From Hexactinellida sp. DTS-2022 (taxonomy: Eukaryota > Porifera > Hexactinellida), in the NCBI GenBank assembly GCA_028753945.1, contig JAPNXP010000002.1, forward strand, positions 14,701,624 to 14,765,623: DNA of 64,000 nt, written 5' to 3'. Position 1 is the first letter of the stretch; each line of letters starts with the position of its first letter. This document shows, one piece after another, positions 1 to 9,430 of this stretch. The notes below the pieces were generated by a model that worked only from the letters and a program-made list of their open reading frames with translations, was not told the origin of the DNA and searched no databases. The translations under genes were made by a program, and so were the position numbers.

Positions 1-822
1 ACTAGCATTGGTCTTTGAGTTAGCCCATGCTAATAGAGTATAGGAGAGACCAGAAGTTATTAAACTTGCAAATGCTATTCCTATCCATTCTTCCTGTGAG
101 ATATAGAATGCAGAGGGGGTGTTAACATAGTAGAGACTGGACAGACAAATGCATATGCCAGCAAATAGGTAGCTCCAGGTAGTAACCCAGATTGGGTGGT
201 CACGCCACATATTATCCGGCTGATCGAATATAAATCTTTTCTGACACACATAATAAATGCTCATCAGTAGAACGGAAAGCAGCACAGTGATATAGCCAAT
301 CCACGTGTGACGGTCGAAGGTACTTTCTAATGATGAGTGAAATAAAGTCATCTCAATTGCTCCCGCGATAGCAAACATAATTCCAACTAGTTTAAGCCAA
401 GTAGTTAATGTCTTTATGTTAGGGACCTTCTCAGTACGAGTGATTACTGTTAGAACGACAGTAATTATGGGAATAAGTTGTTGAATTATAACCGTTACGT
501 TGGCACCAATGAAAGGAACAGAGACCAAATAAAACAGCTGGGTTAAGAATAAACCGATTACGCCTAATACTACGAATACCAAACAATCTTTCCATTTCGG
601 TATTCCAAACCATCCTTCAAAGAGCAGCGCAAATACGAACAACAGGGGAAAGCAACATATATCCCGTAACATACTGAAAATTAAGAGATTAGACTTACTC
701 CCTATACCCAACCTCTTGATAACTACTGGGAATAAACCAAATCCGGTTTGTGCAGTTATTAACGCCAGTACAATAAGGAAAATATTTCCAGATGACTTAA
801 TATAAGAAATAATAGTCAACAT
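1..822 (-). CDS. EamA/DMT-family membrane transporter, copy 1 (3' end beyond window)
   Basis: An uninterrupted reading frame of 274 codons runs from an ATG at 820-822 to the window edge, so the C-terminus lies outside. The protein starts MLTIISYIKSSGNIFLIVLA and is a chain of hydrophobic segments with short polar loops, about eight visible membrane spans, in the two-repeat arrangement of drug/metabolite transporters of the EamA (WAT1-like) type. Hydrophobic helices alternate with conserved-looking stretches such as GFGLFPV and FSMLRD, and the second repeat contains YYVNTPSAFYIS. It would sit in a cellular membrane and move a small metabolite; the substrate cannot be read. A second copy lies immediately upstream at 1312-2730 and is broken. 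No frameshift or stop is seen in the visible part, so this copy is probably the functional one. No intron is evident. Confidence 0.72.
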   Translation of the reverse strand, partial: MLTIISYIKSSGNIFLIVLALITAQTGFGLFPVVIKRLGIGSKSNLLIFSMLRDICCFPLLFVFALLFEGWFGIPKWKDCLVFVVLGVIGLFLTQLFYLVSVPFIGANVTVIIQQLIPIITVVLTVITRTEKVPNIKTLTTWLKLVGIMFAIAGAIEMTLFHSSLESTFDRHTWIGYITVLLSVLLMSIYYVCQKRFIFDQPDNMWRDHPIWVTTWSYLFAGICICLSSLYYVNTPSAFYISQEEWIGIAFASLITSGLSYTLLAWANSKTNAS

Positions 823-1311
823 CAGTACGTACTTGTTCCTTGTGACTCTAATAATAAATAACGAGTAATTTAGATACCGAGTTATAGTTTAGTTTTGTAT
901 TTATAAGCTTCAATATTTTATTTGATGTTCCATTAAGGCTAAACAATGCAGCCTAATAATGCAACTCGAGTCCATATTAATATATAATGTTGATCTTAAG
1001 AATAAATAACTTCTTTTGTGTTAATCTATAATAGGAGTAGCACGGGTCCGGCTGGTCTTGGTATGCCATGGCAGGATCAGTTTTCATTGCTGTAACTATA
1101 TGTAGGAGGGTCCAGTTTTGACCGTCGACTTTACATAGCCGTACGACGGGTGTATTGTTGATTTGATGTGCGTTACTAAGCCAAGGTTAACTATGCTATG
1201 CGTATATGCTTAATAACAAAATAATGTAATCAAATAGCAAATTTTAATATCTAAAGAAGTATACGATACAATCAAAAATATATTATATACTGTATTATAA
1301 AATAAATTGAA
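823..1311. other. Intergenic, upstream of transporter copy 1
   Basis: AT-rich spacer between the ATG of copy 1 and the end of copy 2. Most of it is the duplicated upstream flank also found at about 2731-3080. It should contain the copy 1 promoter, but no clear TATA or initiator can be assigned. No coding exon is seen. Confidence 0.5.
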
Positions 1312-2730
1312 TTAACTTTGTTGTTCCGTATTTTCCCTCTTTTCTTCCAAGTATTTCCCAAACACAACTGCAAACAGTCCAGTGATTACCAGCACTGCTC
1401 CAATGTACTGGAGGGGATTGATAACTTCTCCGTTGATTAGATAGGAACCAATGAAACAAGGTACAACTTGGAAGGGCCAGAATGCAGCAACAATACTAGC
1501 ATTGGTCCTTGAGTTAGCCCAACCAATAAGAATATAAGAGAGACAGGAAGTTATTATAATGGTATAAATAAGGGCAGCCCATGTATCCAGGGAAATGTAG
1601 AATGCAGAGGGGGTGTTAACGTAGTAGAGACTGGACAGACAAATGCATATCGCACCAATTAGGTAGCTCAGGTGATAACCCAGATTGGACGACTTCGCCA
1701 TTTATTGTCCGGCTGATTAAATATATATTTCTTCTGTAGCCAGGGTTGTTTGATTTAAATCATTGATTTAAATCATGATTTAAATCAATGATTTTTATTA
1801 ATAAGAATCATGATTTTAATCAAAAATCCGATTTTAATCAAAAATCCGATTTTAATCAAAGAAGTCTGATTTAAATCAAAAAAGTCGGACTTTTTTGATT
1901 AAAATCAGATTTTTTATGTCTATTGTTTTTTGCGAAAAGAAAAGAAAATACATTGATAATGAGTCAAATTACATTGATAATGAGTCATTAACAATGTAAT
2001 TAATCTATTAGCCAAATAATATACGCCAGTGTGATATAGATTGCAAAAAAAAACAATTAAAATCAAAAAAATCTGATTTAAATCAAAAAAATCGGATTTT
2101 TTTGATTTTTTTAAAAAAATCATGATTTTTATCAACCCTGTCTGTAGCACAATAAATGCACTCAATAGTAATGTATTGAGAAGTACAAATAAATATCCAA
2201 GCGATGAGTGCGACTGTGGAGAATTGTTAGTTTTTTGTGATATTGGTTGAAACAAGCTAATTTCTACAGCACCACTGATTGCTAACACTATTCCCAATAT
2301 TTTAAGCCAAGTAGAAATTGTATTTATACTAGGAACTTTCTCGTACTAGAAATTACTGTTAGAAAGGTAGTCCATATGGGAATAAGCTGTTGAAAAATAG
2401 TAGTGATGTTGGCACCAATGTAAGTGACCTGAGTAAATAAAATAGCTGATTCAAATATATCCCGGTTACCCCTAGTACTATAAATACCAAACAGTCTCTC
2501 CAATTCGGTATTCCCTGCCATCCTTCTGATATCAATGAGAGTAACACCAACACTGGGAAAGCACAAGCGTCCCGCAGCATAGAGAATACCAATGGGTTAG
2601 CTGTGCTCCCTATTCCGAACCTCTTAGCTATTACTGGATACAAACCAAATCCAGTTTGTACAGTTAATAACGCCAGAACAATAAGGAAAATATTTCCAGA
2701 TGACTTAATATAAGAAATAATAGTCAACAT
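1312..2730 (-). pseudogene. EamA/DMT transporter, copy 2, disrupted
   Basis: This is a tandem paralogue of the gene at 1-822, but it is broken in at least three ways. The first 90 or so codons from the ATG at 2730 match copy 1 (MLTIISYIKSSGNIFL). The frame is then lost near 2440-2460, and matching sequence continues in another frame (GANITTIFQQLIP). Second, a 400-bp hAT-type element at 1741-2140 sits inside the codons for the segment that reads YYVCQKRF in copy 1. Third, near 1670-1675 one G is missing relative to copy 1, giving TGA after WVIT. The C-terminal 129 codons down to 1312 remain open (SYLINGEVINPLQYIG) and show what the end of copy 1 probably looks like. A transcript could still exist, but no full-length transporter can be made. 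Confidence 0.8.
1741..2140. mobile_element. hAT-type MITE with 8-bp target duplication
   Basis: A 400-bp AT-rich element is bounded by inverted ends CAGGGTTG (1741-1748) and CAACCCTG (2133-2140). It is flanked by a perfect 8-bp direct repeat TCTGTAGC at 1733-1740 and 2141-2148. Eight-base duplications and CAGGG ends are hallmarks of hAT transposons. The interior is made of repeated GATTTAAATCA-like words and has no transposase frame, so it is non-autonomous. It splits the transporter pseudogene. Confidence 0.9.
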
Positions 2731-3330
2731 CAGTATGTACTTGTTCCTTGGGACTCTAATAATAATGGACGAGTTATTTTGATAACGAGTTAGAGTTTAG
2801 TTTTGTATTTATAAGCTTCAATATTTTATTTGATGTTCCATTAAGGCTAAACAATGCAGCCTAATAATGCCACTCAAGTCCATATTAATATATCATGTTG
2901 ATCTTAAGAATAAATAATTTCTTTTGTGTTCATCTATATAGGAGTAGTACGCGGTCTGGCTGCTTGCCATGCCATGGCAGGATCAGTTTTCAGGGACCAG
3001 TTTTGGCCGGCGACGAACTGTTGTATTGTTGATTTGATATGCGATACTAAGCCAATGTTAACTATGCTATATACCACGGCTTTAAACTGCAACATATATT
3101 TATAAATATTTCGATAGAGAATGTGCCTTTATTTGTACAATAATCACGGCACGATGAAAAGTTAACTTCATCATAACTTACTAAACTTATATACTATCGT
3201 AATATATTGATGTGTCTTGTTTATTACCAAAATATTTTCGTATGTATGTAGTATAACGGTTAACTCTCAGTTCTATAAGTTAGAATTACAAAACTAGCAG
3301 AGACAAGCAATTAATATAGTAGCGTCGAGT
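2731..3330. other. Intergenic, upstream of transporter copy 2
   Basis: The part up to about 3080 is the second copy of the transporter upstream flank. The remainder to 3330 is AT-rich spacer downstream of the GTPase gene, with no exon, RNA gene or repeat that I can support. Confidence 0.5.
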
Positions 3331-4287
3331 CTACAATATCGTGCACAGGGTTGAGGATTCCTGAGTTAAATTATTCGACAGAAAAATGTCGGCAGATCCT
3401 AATAGTTCTTTGTATAACTTTACGAATTCAGTTTCTGATTGACAAAATCCCTCATCCTTGCCGTCCCATAGGCGTATACCTTGTCTATGACCTTGATTAA
3501 AATTGGTCACGAAATGAATTCTTGCGTTATGGAATTTAAGTTTATGGAATGCAGTCAGAATAGCGTCTTTCCGTCTGTCCACCTCTTCGCTGAAGTCCCT
3601 ACCGCTCTCGACTGACTGCTTATAAATAAGATCCAGACAGGTGACCACCACGATGGGCTCATATCTGTAGCAGAGGCAGTCTCGAAACACGTCTGTGAAG
3701 AACCGAACAGTCTCCCCGCTCAGAAACGGGTCCAGAGATCCGTCGAATACGAACACGACGCAGTGGGGCCTACAGCGAATGCTGCGTGTCCAGAAGAACC
3801 GCTGGGACCACCACTCCTTGTTGAACAGATGGAAGTCCTCGAGGAGCGCGCCGTTCTTGTAGAACCCCATTAGCTCCCGTCTGTGCAGGTCCTGTTCATG
3901 CGGGGAATACGCCTGGTCCCCCCTTGTGTCCTGAAACACAACAGTGCTGGCGATATTCCCCGTGTACTCCCGCCATCGGAGGGTCTTGTGCTGGTCGGGA
4001 TTTGGGTCGGAGAGCTCACGCTGGATCGAGGCGGGAAACGAATCATCGGGTCCCACGCTCCGGTAGAGACTGCCAATCAAGCTGCTCTTTCCAGAGCCGA
4101 CGGGGCCAAAGAATACAATGTTGGCGTGAGGGACTATGCTCCTGCTGTTTACGAGCGGGTCACCGGTGAGAGGATCCAACTGCACACTCTGGTGGTGCAC
4201 ATGGCTCTGTTCAGGGGGCGTGTAGCTGTTGATCTGTCGCCTCAACTCAGTTACTTCTAATTGGTAGGCAGGAATGTAGGCAGCCAT
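3331..4287 (-). CDS. P-loop GTPase, IFI44-like, with C-terminal CaaX box
   Basis: Single-exon frame of 318 residues from the ATG at 4285-4287. Residues 53-70 read PHANIVFFGPVGSGKSSL, a Walker A/G1 loop of the form GxxGxGKS. A candidate G3 motif DTRG lies at residues 120-123, and a hydrophobic strand ending VVVTCLD is where a G4 motif would be, although the usual NKxD is absent. The order resembles the interferon-induced 44 / dynamin-like GTPase group rather than Ras; that placement is by motif style only. The last four residues are CTIL, a CaaX box whose final Leu favours geranylgeranylation, so the protein is probably membrane-tethered. Upstream of the P-loop lies a 50-residue polar segment. 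The gene ends facing the transporter duplication, and its start is 210 bp from the last exon of the CIB gene. Confidence 0.7.
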   Translation of the reverse strand: MAAYIPAYQLEVTELRRQINSYTPPEQSHVHHQSVQLDPLTGDPLVNSRSIVPHANIVFFGPVGSGKSSLIGSLYRSVGPDDSFPASIQRELSDPNPDQHKTLRWREYTGNIASTVVFQDTRGDQAYSPHEQDLHRRELMGFYKNGALLEDFHLFNKEWWSQRFFWTRSIRCRPHCVVFVFDGSLDPFLSGETVRFFTDVFRDCLCYRYEPIVVVTCLDLIYKQSVESGRDFSEEVDRRKDAILTAFHKLKFHNARIHFVTNFNQGHRQGIRLWDGKDEGFCQSETEFVKLYKELLGSADIFLSNNLTQESSTLCTIL

Positions 4288-4496
4288 ACACCTACACTAT
4301 GTGCTATGACATCGTTATTAACTTATTATACGAGTTCGTAAAGGAAAATATTTCAATTGAAGATTTCAATGCACATGTTGATAAATAATTGTTGAATTGC
4401 TTGTACGTACAAGAATAGCAATTGGGAGAGAACCCAAAAAGTAATAAAATATTGTAATCCGTCAGGTTATAAGATCAAATCAGAGAGACATGTGTG

Positions 4497-7400
4497 CTAT
4501 ATTCTGACACGAAATGTCCTAAATGATAAAAGTAAAGTAAACTTGTAAAAACCCCGTAATAATTACAAACGGAAAGTAATACGTACTTGAAAAAATCAGG
4601 CGATTTAGAAATGATGTGTGCGAAATCGTCCAAACACAGCTTTTCCTCATTCGACATGAGACTCTCTTCGAATATCTATTCAAATGGAAGATTAATCCAA
4701 ATATAATATTAAAAGCACTGCTTTCCAATGGGGATATTTAACTTTACAATTAGTAACATACTTTGTCGATTATAACTTTCTTTTCATCATCACTGAGTCT
4801 GTTGGACTTGCCATCAGCTGACCTCGCTTGTCCGCCATCCCCTACTGAGGCAGTGGAGGTCTCCTGAAGAGAGAGACTACTTAATTAGTGGCACATCTCT
4901 AAGGTTACGAATAGCACAACTGAACCTACCACATCGTGGTGTTCTGTAGCATAGCCAACTTGAGACTCCTATAAATTAAATGTGTAATGTCGTATGTATT
5001 TACAATAGACTCTCGTTAATACAAACACAATATGTTTCGACAATCCCCTGGTGTTCATATTAACGAGGTTATACTGTAGTTAACAAGTGTAGATGGACTA
5101 TTACGTCTCGCCCGAGGGATTGCGACAAGACGGGAGGAGTCCAAACGACATCCGCAAGCTGCGGGCTAGTCTCGGCGTGCTGCCGGCTGCGAACGGTTCT
5201 GCTTACATCGAGCAGGGGAACACCAAGGTGTTGTGCTCAGTGTACGGCCCGCACGAGCCGAAAGGGCCCATGAGGGGGACTGTGGAGAAGGCTATTGTGA
5301 ACTGCCACTTAAGCATTGCTCCGTTCGCAATGGTTTCCAGGCGGAGACGGCCTCTCGGCATGGCGCGCACGCAGGAGATGGCTACCGCGATTGGGAACGC
5401 TCTCGAGGCTGCCCTACTAACTTCTGTATACCCTAGGTAGTAGCTACAGGGAACTCTCGTTATACGTAACGAAGTGCTTGGGACCTGTAAATTTCCTTGG
5501 TTATATTTGGGGGAAATCTCCATTTCGTTATAAGCGGTATTTCGTTATATCCTACTTCATTATAACGGGAGTTCACTGTAGTTCCTAATATGTGACGTAA
5601 ATATGAAGTTATGAACACATGTACTCGATTAACGGGGATGACTTGGGGTCAAAAATATAAATAGAAAAAACCCTTTCAATTTAAATTCAATTAAAATTCA
5701 ATTAACTTTCACATTCTTTCTATGAGTTTAATTAACAAGTGAGTTGTGTGTCTAACTTAGATAATTGGGGTTTAATGTCTATAGGTCACAGATCGATATC
5801 TACATTCAGGTGCTGCAGGCAGATGGGGGGATTCAGTGTGTAGCAATGAATGCAGCAACCCTCGCTACGATCGACGCTGGGATTCCCCTCTCTGACTACG
5901 TGTGTGCCTGTACAGCCACCTACCTCGAGGACAGGGCTCTGGTGGACATGAACCACACAGAGGAGATGGGGAAGGGGCCGGACCTCAGCGTGGGACTCCT
6001 GCCAAACAGCGGGAGAATCTCCATGCTACAGATGACAACCAAACTACACAGAGACGATTTGGAGAAAGTTATAAACTGCGCCATGAAGGGCTGTAGAGAT
6101 GTGTACACGCTACTGAATGGGATAGTGAAGCAAGGCGCAACCATTGATTAATTATAATTAATTTAATTGTATAGGAATTGAGTAAAATTAGTAGTTCCTT
6201 ACAGTTTGTTGTTCTAATTCAGAGTTGTAGCCACAAAGCCGGTCTAGTAGTTTCTCCAGGTCCTTGCGTCCTATGAAGTCATCGCCATCGAAATCTGATA
6301 AATTTGCATTAAAATAGTATTCATTGTCCCAATTAAACCAAATTATATGTTCCGCTTTAATTGGGACACCAGAGAGAAATATCAATTAATTAAGCGGAGT
6401 CAAGTGTTAATTAATTAATTAAAATTCTAGAACTACAATTATAGAATTCGTACATAAAACGAACCGTAAACTTTGAAGGCACATAGGATTTTATCATCTT
6501 TTCTAGCCTATAAGTTGCAAGTAAAATGTTGTAAATGTAATAAATGAATGACAATCGTACTTACATTATGACTAAGTACAGAGACCATGTCGAGAAAATC
6601 CTCAAAGCTGAGAGCCCCATCGCTCTCGGAGAAGTATTTGCATAGTTCTTCCTTGAACGGGTTCTCCTATAATAGCAAATCACAAGTAATACAGTATTGT
6701 GGAGAGATAATGGGAATAATATGAAACCATGTAGTTAACCACCCATAATATTATAATAGATAATAATATAGAAGTAGCTATACTAGTTCGGGAGTTGGAA
6801 TAAATTAATTTGTTCACGGTTCAGTCAATTGAGAGAATAGGTAAACCGTAAACCGACAAGGATTTATCTGGGTTGTAGATGGCGTCTTGGGATGATGATA
6901 ATTATGACCCTGACGATGGATTCGTCAACAAATTAGATGAAGATTCCAAAATATTGGCAGCAGTATCTATTGATACTAAAAAGCAGAAAAAAACTAGTGA
7001 GGGTAAGAAGCAAAGAGAGATTGAACAAAAGAGGGAATTGGCTGACGTGGGGGATTTTTTGGCCGTTAGTCCTGAGGAAGTAAATAGCAAACATATTTCA
7101 GAGCCTCCGTCAGACAATAAATCAAAAGATAAGCTAAAAGCTAGGCTGCTAGAAGCGAGCACTATAGATGACTTTATGCGGATTTCGTCTGAAATATCAG
7201 ACATTATAAACAGTGCCCGGGAGTCCGAGCACTATGTAAAGTTTCTGGTTGAAATAATTCGTAAATCCGCTAAGGACCTGCCTCCAGACGACATCCGGCA
7301 TCTCGCAGCTAACCTAAGCTCCCTACAAAGGTCCCAGGACAAGAAGAAGAAGGGAAAGCGTCCCAACCTCAAACTAGCCCCCGGGAAGAAGGGAGACGAA

Positions 7401-8181
7401 AAGGCAGTCTCCAACTTGTATGACGAATTCAGTCTGGAGGACAACCCACACGATATCGACTCAGGGGATGAGCAGTATTACAGGAAGGGCAAGGGGGAGG
7501 ATGTCGCAGTAGATGAAGATAAACTGTGAAGCGTTTAGGATAGCGATTAGCATAACTATTGATACCTTTTGTCTTGTTCTCATAAAGACCATTTGCAGTT
7601 AAGTAATATTAATATTAAGTCTTGTATGACAGTATGAGGAAATTGAATAAATAATTACTAGATATACAGCGACATAAGATAGATCGAACGTTTATATTAA
7701 GTTGTAGATAATCGATTTATTGTAAAAGGTAACAAATTTAAATAATAATTATCTCTCCCCTATCATGCAATAAAATATTCACCTACTGAATAGCTTAATT
7801 CAGTCGTTCCCAACCTGGGGTCCACAAGATCTCAAAATATATACCACGGTCAATGGGAGGGGGTCCACTCCACATAATGTCTAATATTTGCTATAAGGGG
7901 TCCACAGTTGAAAAAGGTTGGGAATCGCTGGCTTAATTAATTATTCAGTGGTCCTATGTTGAATACAAAGATAGGGGAGTAATAATGCAAGTTTGACAAT
8001 TTATAAGCTGGTTAACTATTCGGCACAACTCACTTTCAATTCAGGAAAGTGTTTCGTAAAAGCTTCCAGAGGGAGATGCAGAGCTACGAGCGCAATGTTG
8101 TTCTCATCAACTATTTCAACAGCGTATTCTGTATTGGCCTGCTTGTAGGATTTGTGGATATTCTCAAATTTCCTCCAGGCC
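4497..8181 (-). CDS. CIB: Calcium- and integrin-binding (CIB) family EF-hand protein, host of two nested genes; first exon(s) not found
   Basis: Eight consecutive minus-strand exons splice in frame with GT-AG borders: 8181-8034, 6666-6565, 6507-6465, 6294-6203, 4968-4930, 4863-4762, 4675-4587 and 4518-4497 (stop). The donor after 6465 (GTTCGT) is weak. The protein follows CIB2/CIB3: HFPELK joins ENPFKEELCKYF, then LSFEDFLDMVSVLS, AFKVYDFDGDDFIGRKD (an EF-hand loop), DDFAHIISKSPDF and the C-terminus FRVRI. CIB proteins are small Ca2+/Mg2+ sensors that bind integrin tails and channel complexes. The last EF loop is degenerate: LMSNEEKLCLDD replaces the usual acidic positions. Two extra exons (4968-4930 and most of 4863-4762) add about 33 polar residues between the EF-hands. 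The exon at 8181 starts in mid-codon, so an N-terminal exon lies upstream, probably beyond the minisatellite. EIF3J lies in the 8033-6667 intron and EXOSC4 in the 6202-4969 intron, both on the opposite strand. Confidence 0.85.
5093..6151 (+). CDS. EXOSC4: Exosome complex component RRP41 (EXOSC4)
   Basis: Two exons, 5093-5436 and 5785-6151, split the Arg codon of YPR/SQID and give 236 residues. The protein aligns along its whole length with RRP41, a RNase PH-fold subunit of the six-member ring of the RNA exosome, which degrades and trims RNA in nucleus and cytoplasm. Recognisable blocks are LRQDGRSPNDIRKLRASLG near residue 9, GSAYIEQGNTKVLCSVYGPH, then YIQVLQADGG, NAATLATIDAGIPLSDYVCA and RDVYTLLNGIV at the end. 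Animal RRP41 is structural rather than catalytic. Length matches the family (human about 245). The 348-bp intron carries a pogo-type MITE. The whole gene lies within one intron of the antisense CIB gene. Confidence 0.95.
5447..5578. mobile_element. Tc1/mariner-pogo type MITE in EXOSC4 intron
   Basis: 132 bp with inverted ends CAGGGAACTCTCGTTATA and (complement) CAGTGAACTCCCGTTATA, flanked by TA at 5445-5446 and 5579-5580. TA duplication and this type of end are typical of pogo/Tigger-like elements. It has no coding capacity. A more diverged relative may lie at about 5005-5080. Confidence 0.75.
6879..7529 (+). CDS. EIF3J: Translation initiation factor eIF3 subunit j
   Basis: A single exon encodes 216 residues. 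The N-terminus MASWDDDNYDPDD is the acidic, Trp-containing start usual in eIF3j. A charged Lys/Glu-rich helix follows (KKQREIEQKRELADVGDFL), then the conserved core DDFMRISSEISDIINSA, FLVEIIRKSAKDLPPDDI and LSSLQRS, then a basic stretch KKKKGKRPNLKLAPGKK and an acidic tail. eIF3j is the loosely bound eIF3 subunit that sits in the 40S decoding centre and helps mRNA recruitment and recycling. The human protein is about 258 residues, so this one is slightly short but complete. It lies on the plus strand inside a 1.37-kb intron of the minus-strand CIB gene. Confidence 0.9.
   Translation: MASWDDDNYDPDDGFVNKLDEDSKILAAVSIDTKKQKKTSEGKKQREIEQKRELADVGDFLAVSPEEVNSKHISEPPSDNKSKDKLKARLLEASTIDDFMRISSEISDIINSARESEHYVKFLVEIIRKSAKDLPPDDIRHLAANLSSLQRSQDKKKKGKRPNLKLAPGKKGDEKAVSNLYDEFSLEDNPHDIDSGDEQYYRKGKGEDVAVDEDKL
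7801..7930. mobile_element. hAT-type MITE, 130 bp
   Basis: Ends CAGTCGTTCCCAACC and GGTTGGGAATCGCTG are inverted repeats. An exact 8-bp duplication GCTTAATT flanks the element at 7793-7800 and 7931-7938. Related copies lie at 25511-25647 and 17866-17976. It is in the CIB intron downstream of EIF3J and has no coding frame. Confidence 0.9.
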
Positions 8182-8304
8182 CTAACAAATTATAAATATA
8201 CGAGCCCTTCGGTCTCGGTCGCTTTGCGACAGATCGGTGCTACGCACCTCAAGTTAACGGCCGCTGAGCGGCCTTACTCCTCACATTTTCTACCTGGAAA
8301 TGGT

Positions 8305-9330
8305 AGATAGCTATCTAATTTTCATAAATTTGTTTACCTATTTGTGTAAACAACAACAACAACAAATACTCATATTAGAATTTTATAAATGCGAAATTCG
8401 TATTCAGCACACTTATTTACTTATAATACCTATTGAAAGTTAACTTCTAGGTTGATTCTGAATTTTCATTAAATTGTTTAGCTATTTTGAGTAAACAACA
8501 ACAACAACAACAACAAATATTAATATGAGAAATTTATAAACGCGAAAATCGTGTTCAGCGTACTTGTTTACCTATAATACCCGTTGAAAGCTAACTTCTA
8601 GGTTGATTTTGAATTTTCATAAATTTGTTTACCTATTTTGTGTCAACAACAACAACAAATATTAATATGAGAAATTTATAAACGCGAAAATCGTGTTCAG
8701 CATACTTGTTTACCTATAATACCCGTTGAAAGCTAACTTCTAGGTTGATTTTGAATTTTCATTAATTTGTTTACCTATTTTGTGTCAACAACAACAACAA
8801 ATATTTATATTATAAATTTATAAATGCGAAATTCGTGTTCAGCATACTTGTTTACCTATAAATCCCGTTGGAAGCTAACTTCTAGGTTGATTTTGAATTT
8901 TCATTAATTTGTTTACCTATTTTGTGTAAACAACAACAACAAATATTAATATGAGAAATTTATAAACGCGAAATTCGTGTTCAGCATACTTGTTTACCTA
9001 TAATACCCGTTGAAAGCTAACTTCTAGGTTGATTTTGAATTTTCATAAATTTGTTTACCTATTTTGTGTCAACAACAACAACAAATATTAATATGAGAAA
9101 TTTATAAACGCGAAAATCGTGTTCAGCATACTTGTTTACCTATAAAACCCGTTGAAAGCTAACTTCTAGGTTGATTTTGAATTTTCATTAATTTGTTTAC
9201 CTATTTTGTGTAAACAACAACAACAAATATTAATATGAGAAATTTATAAACGCGAAATTCGTGTTCAGCACACTTGTTTACCTATTATAACATTTGTTTA
9301 CCAATTATAACATTTGAAAGTTAGTTTATA
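8305..9330. repeat. 142-bp tandem minisatellite, about seven units
   Basis: The marker GGTTGATTTTGAATTTTCAT recurs at about 8601, 8743, 8885, 9027 and 9169, exactly 142 bp apart, with an earlier, more diverged unit 151 bp upstream at about 8450. Each unit carries a short (CAA)n run and the words TTGTTTACCTATTTTGTGT and TATAAACGCGAAA. The (CAA)n length accounts for much of the unit-length variation. It lies upstream of the first identified CIB exon, probably in intron 1. Confidence 0.92.
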
Positions 9331-9382
9331 TCCCAATATTAATTGCGGTTTCTATTCCCCCATCACTTTAATACAATCCGGA

Positions 9383-9430
9383 CAAACAAACAAACAAACA
9401 CACACACACACACACACACAAACACACAAC
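9383..9430. repeat. (AAAC)n(AC)n microsatellite
   Basis: A run of CAAA units turns into a pure CA dinucleotide tract. A related sequence of CAAACACA words followed by ATATAGAT occurs at about 22890-22950, so this may be the tail of an interspersed repeat. Confidence 0.7.

Larger units (their letters stand above)
1..3080. repeat. Tandem duplication of about 1.5 kb
   Basis: The transporter copy starting at 822 and its upstream flank (about 823-1200) recur at 2730 and about 2731-3080, 1908 bp away. About 408 bp of that distance is the later hAT insertion with its target duplication. Upstream DNA matches closely, for example the stretch from TAAGCTTCAATATTTTATTT at about 904 and again at about 2812. 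The duplication therefore included the promoter region, and the transposon arrived afterwards in the inner copy. Confidence 0.8.

Noticed and set aside
8191..8290. G+C-rich patch with CTTCGGTCTCGGTCGCTTTGCGAC, considered as a tRNA-derived SINE
   Set aside because: A similar phrase occurs at about 17207-17230, so it is probably a repeat, but no tRNA fold or A/B box pair could be supported.
8305..9330. Regular repeats resembling a CRISPR array
   Set aside because: The 142-bp unit is repeated throughout with no unique spacers, in an animal genome; it is a minisatellite.
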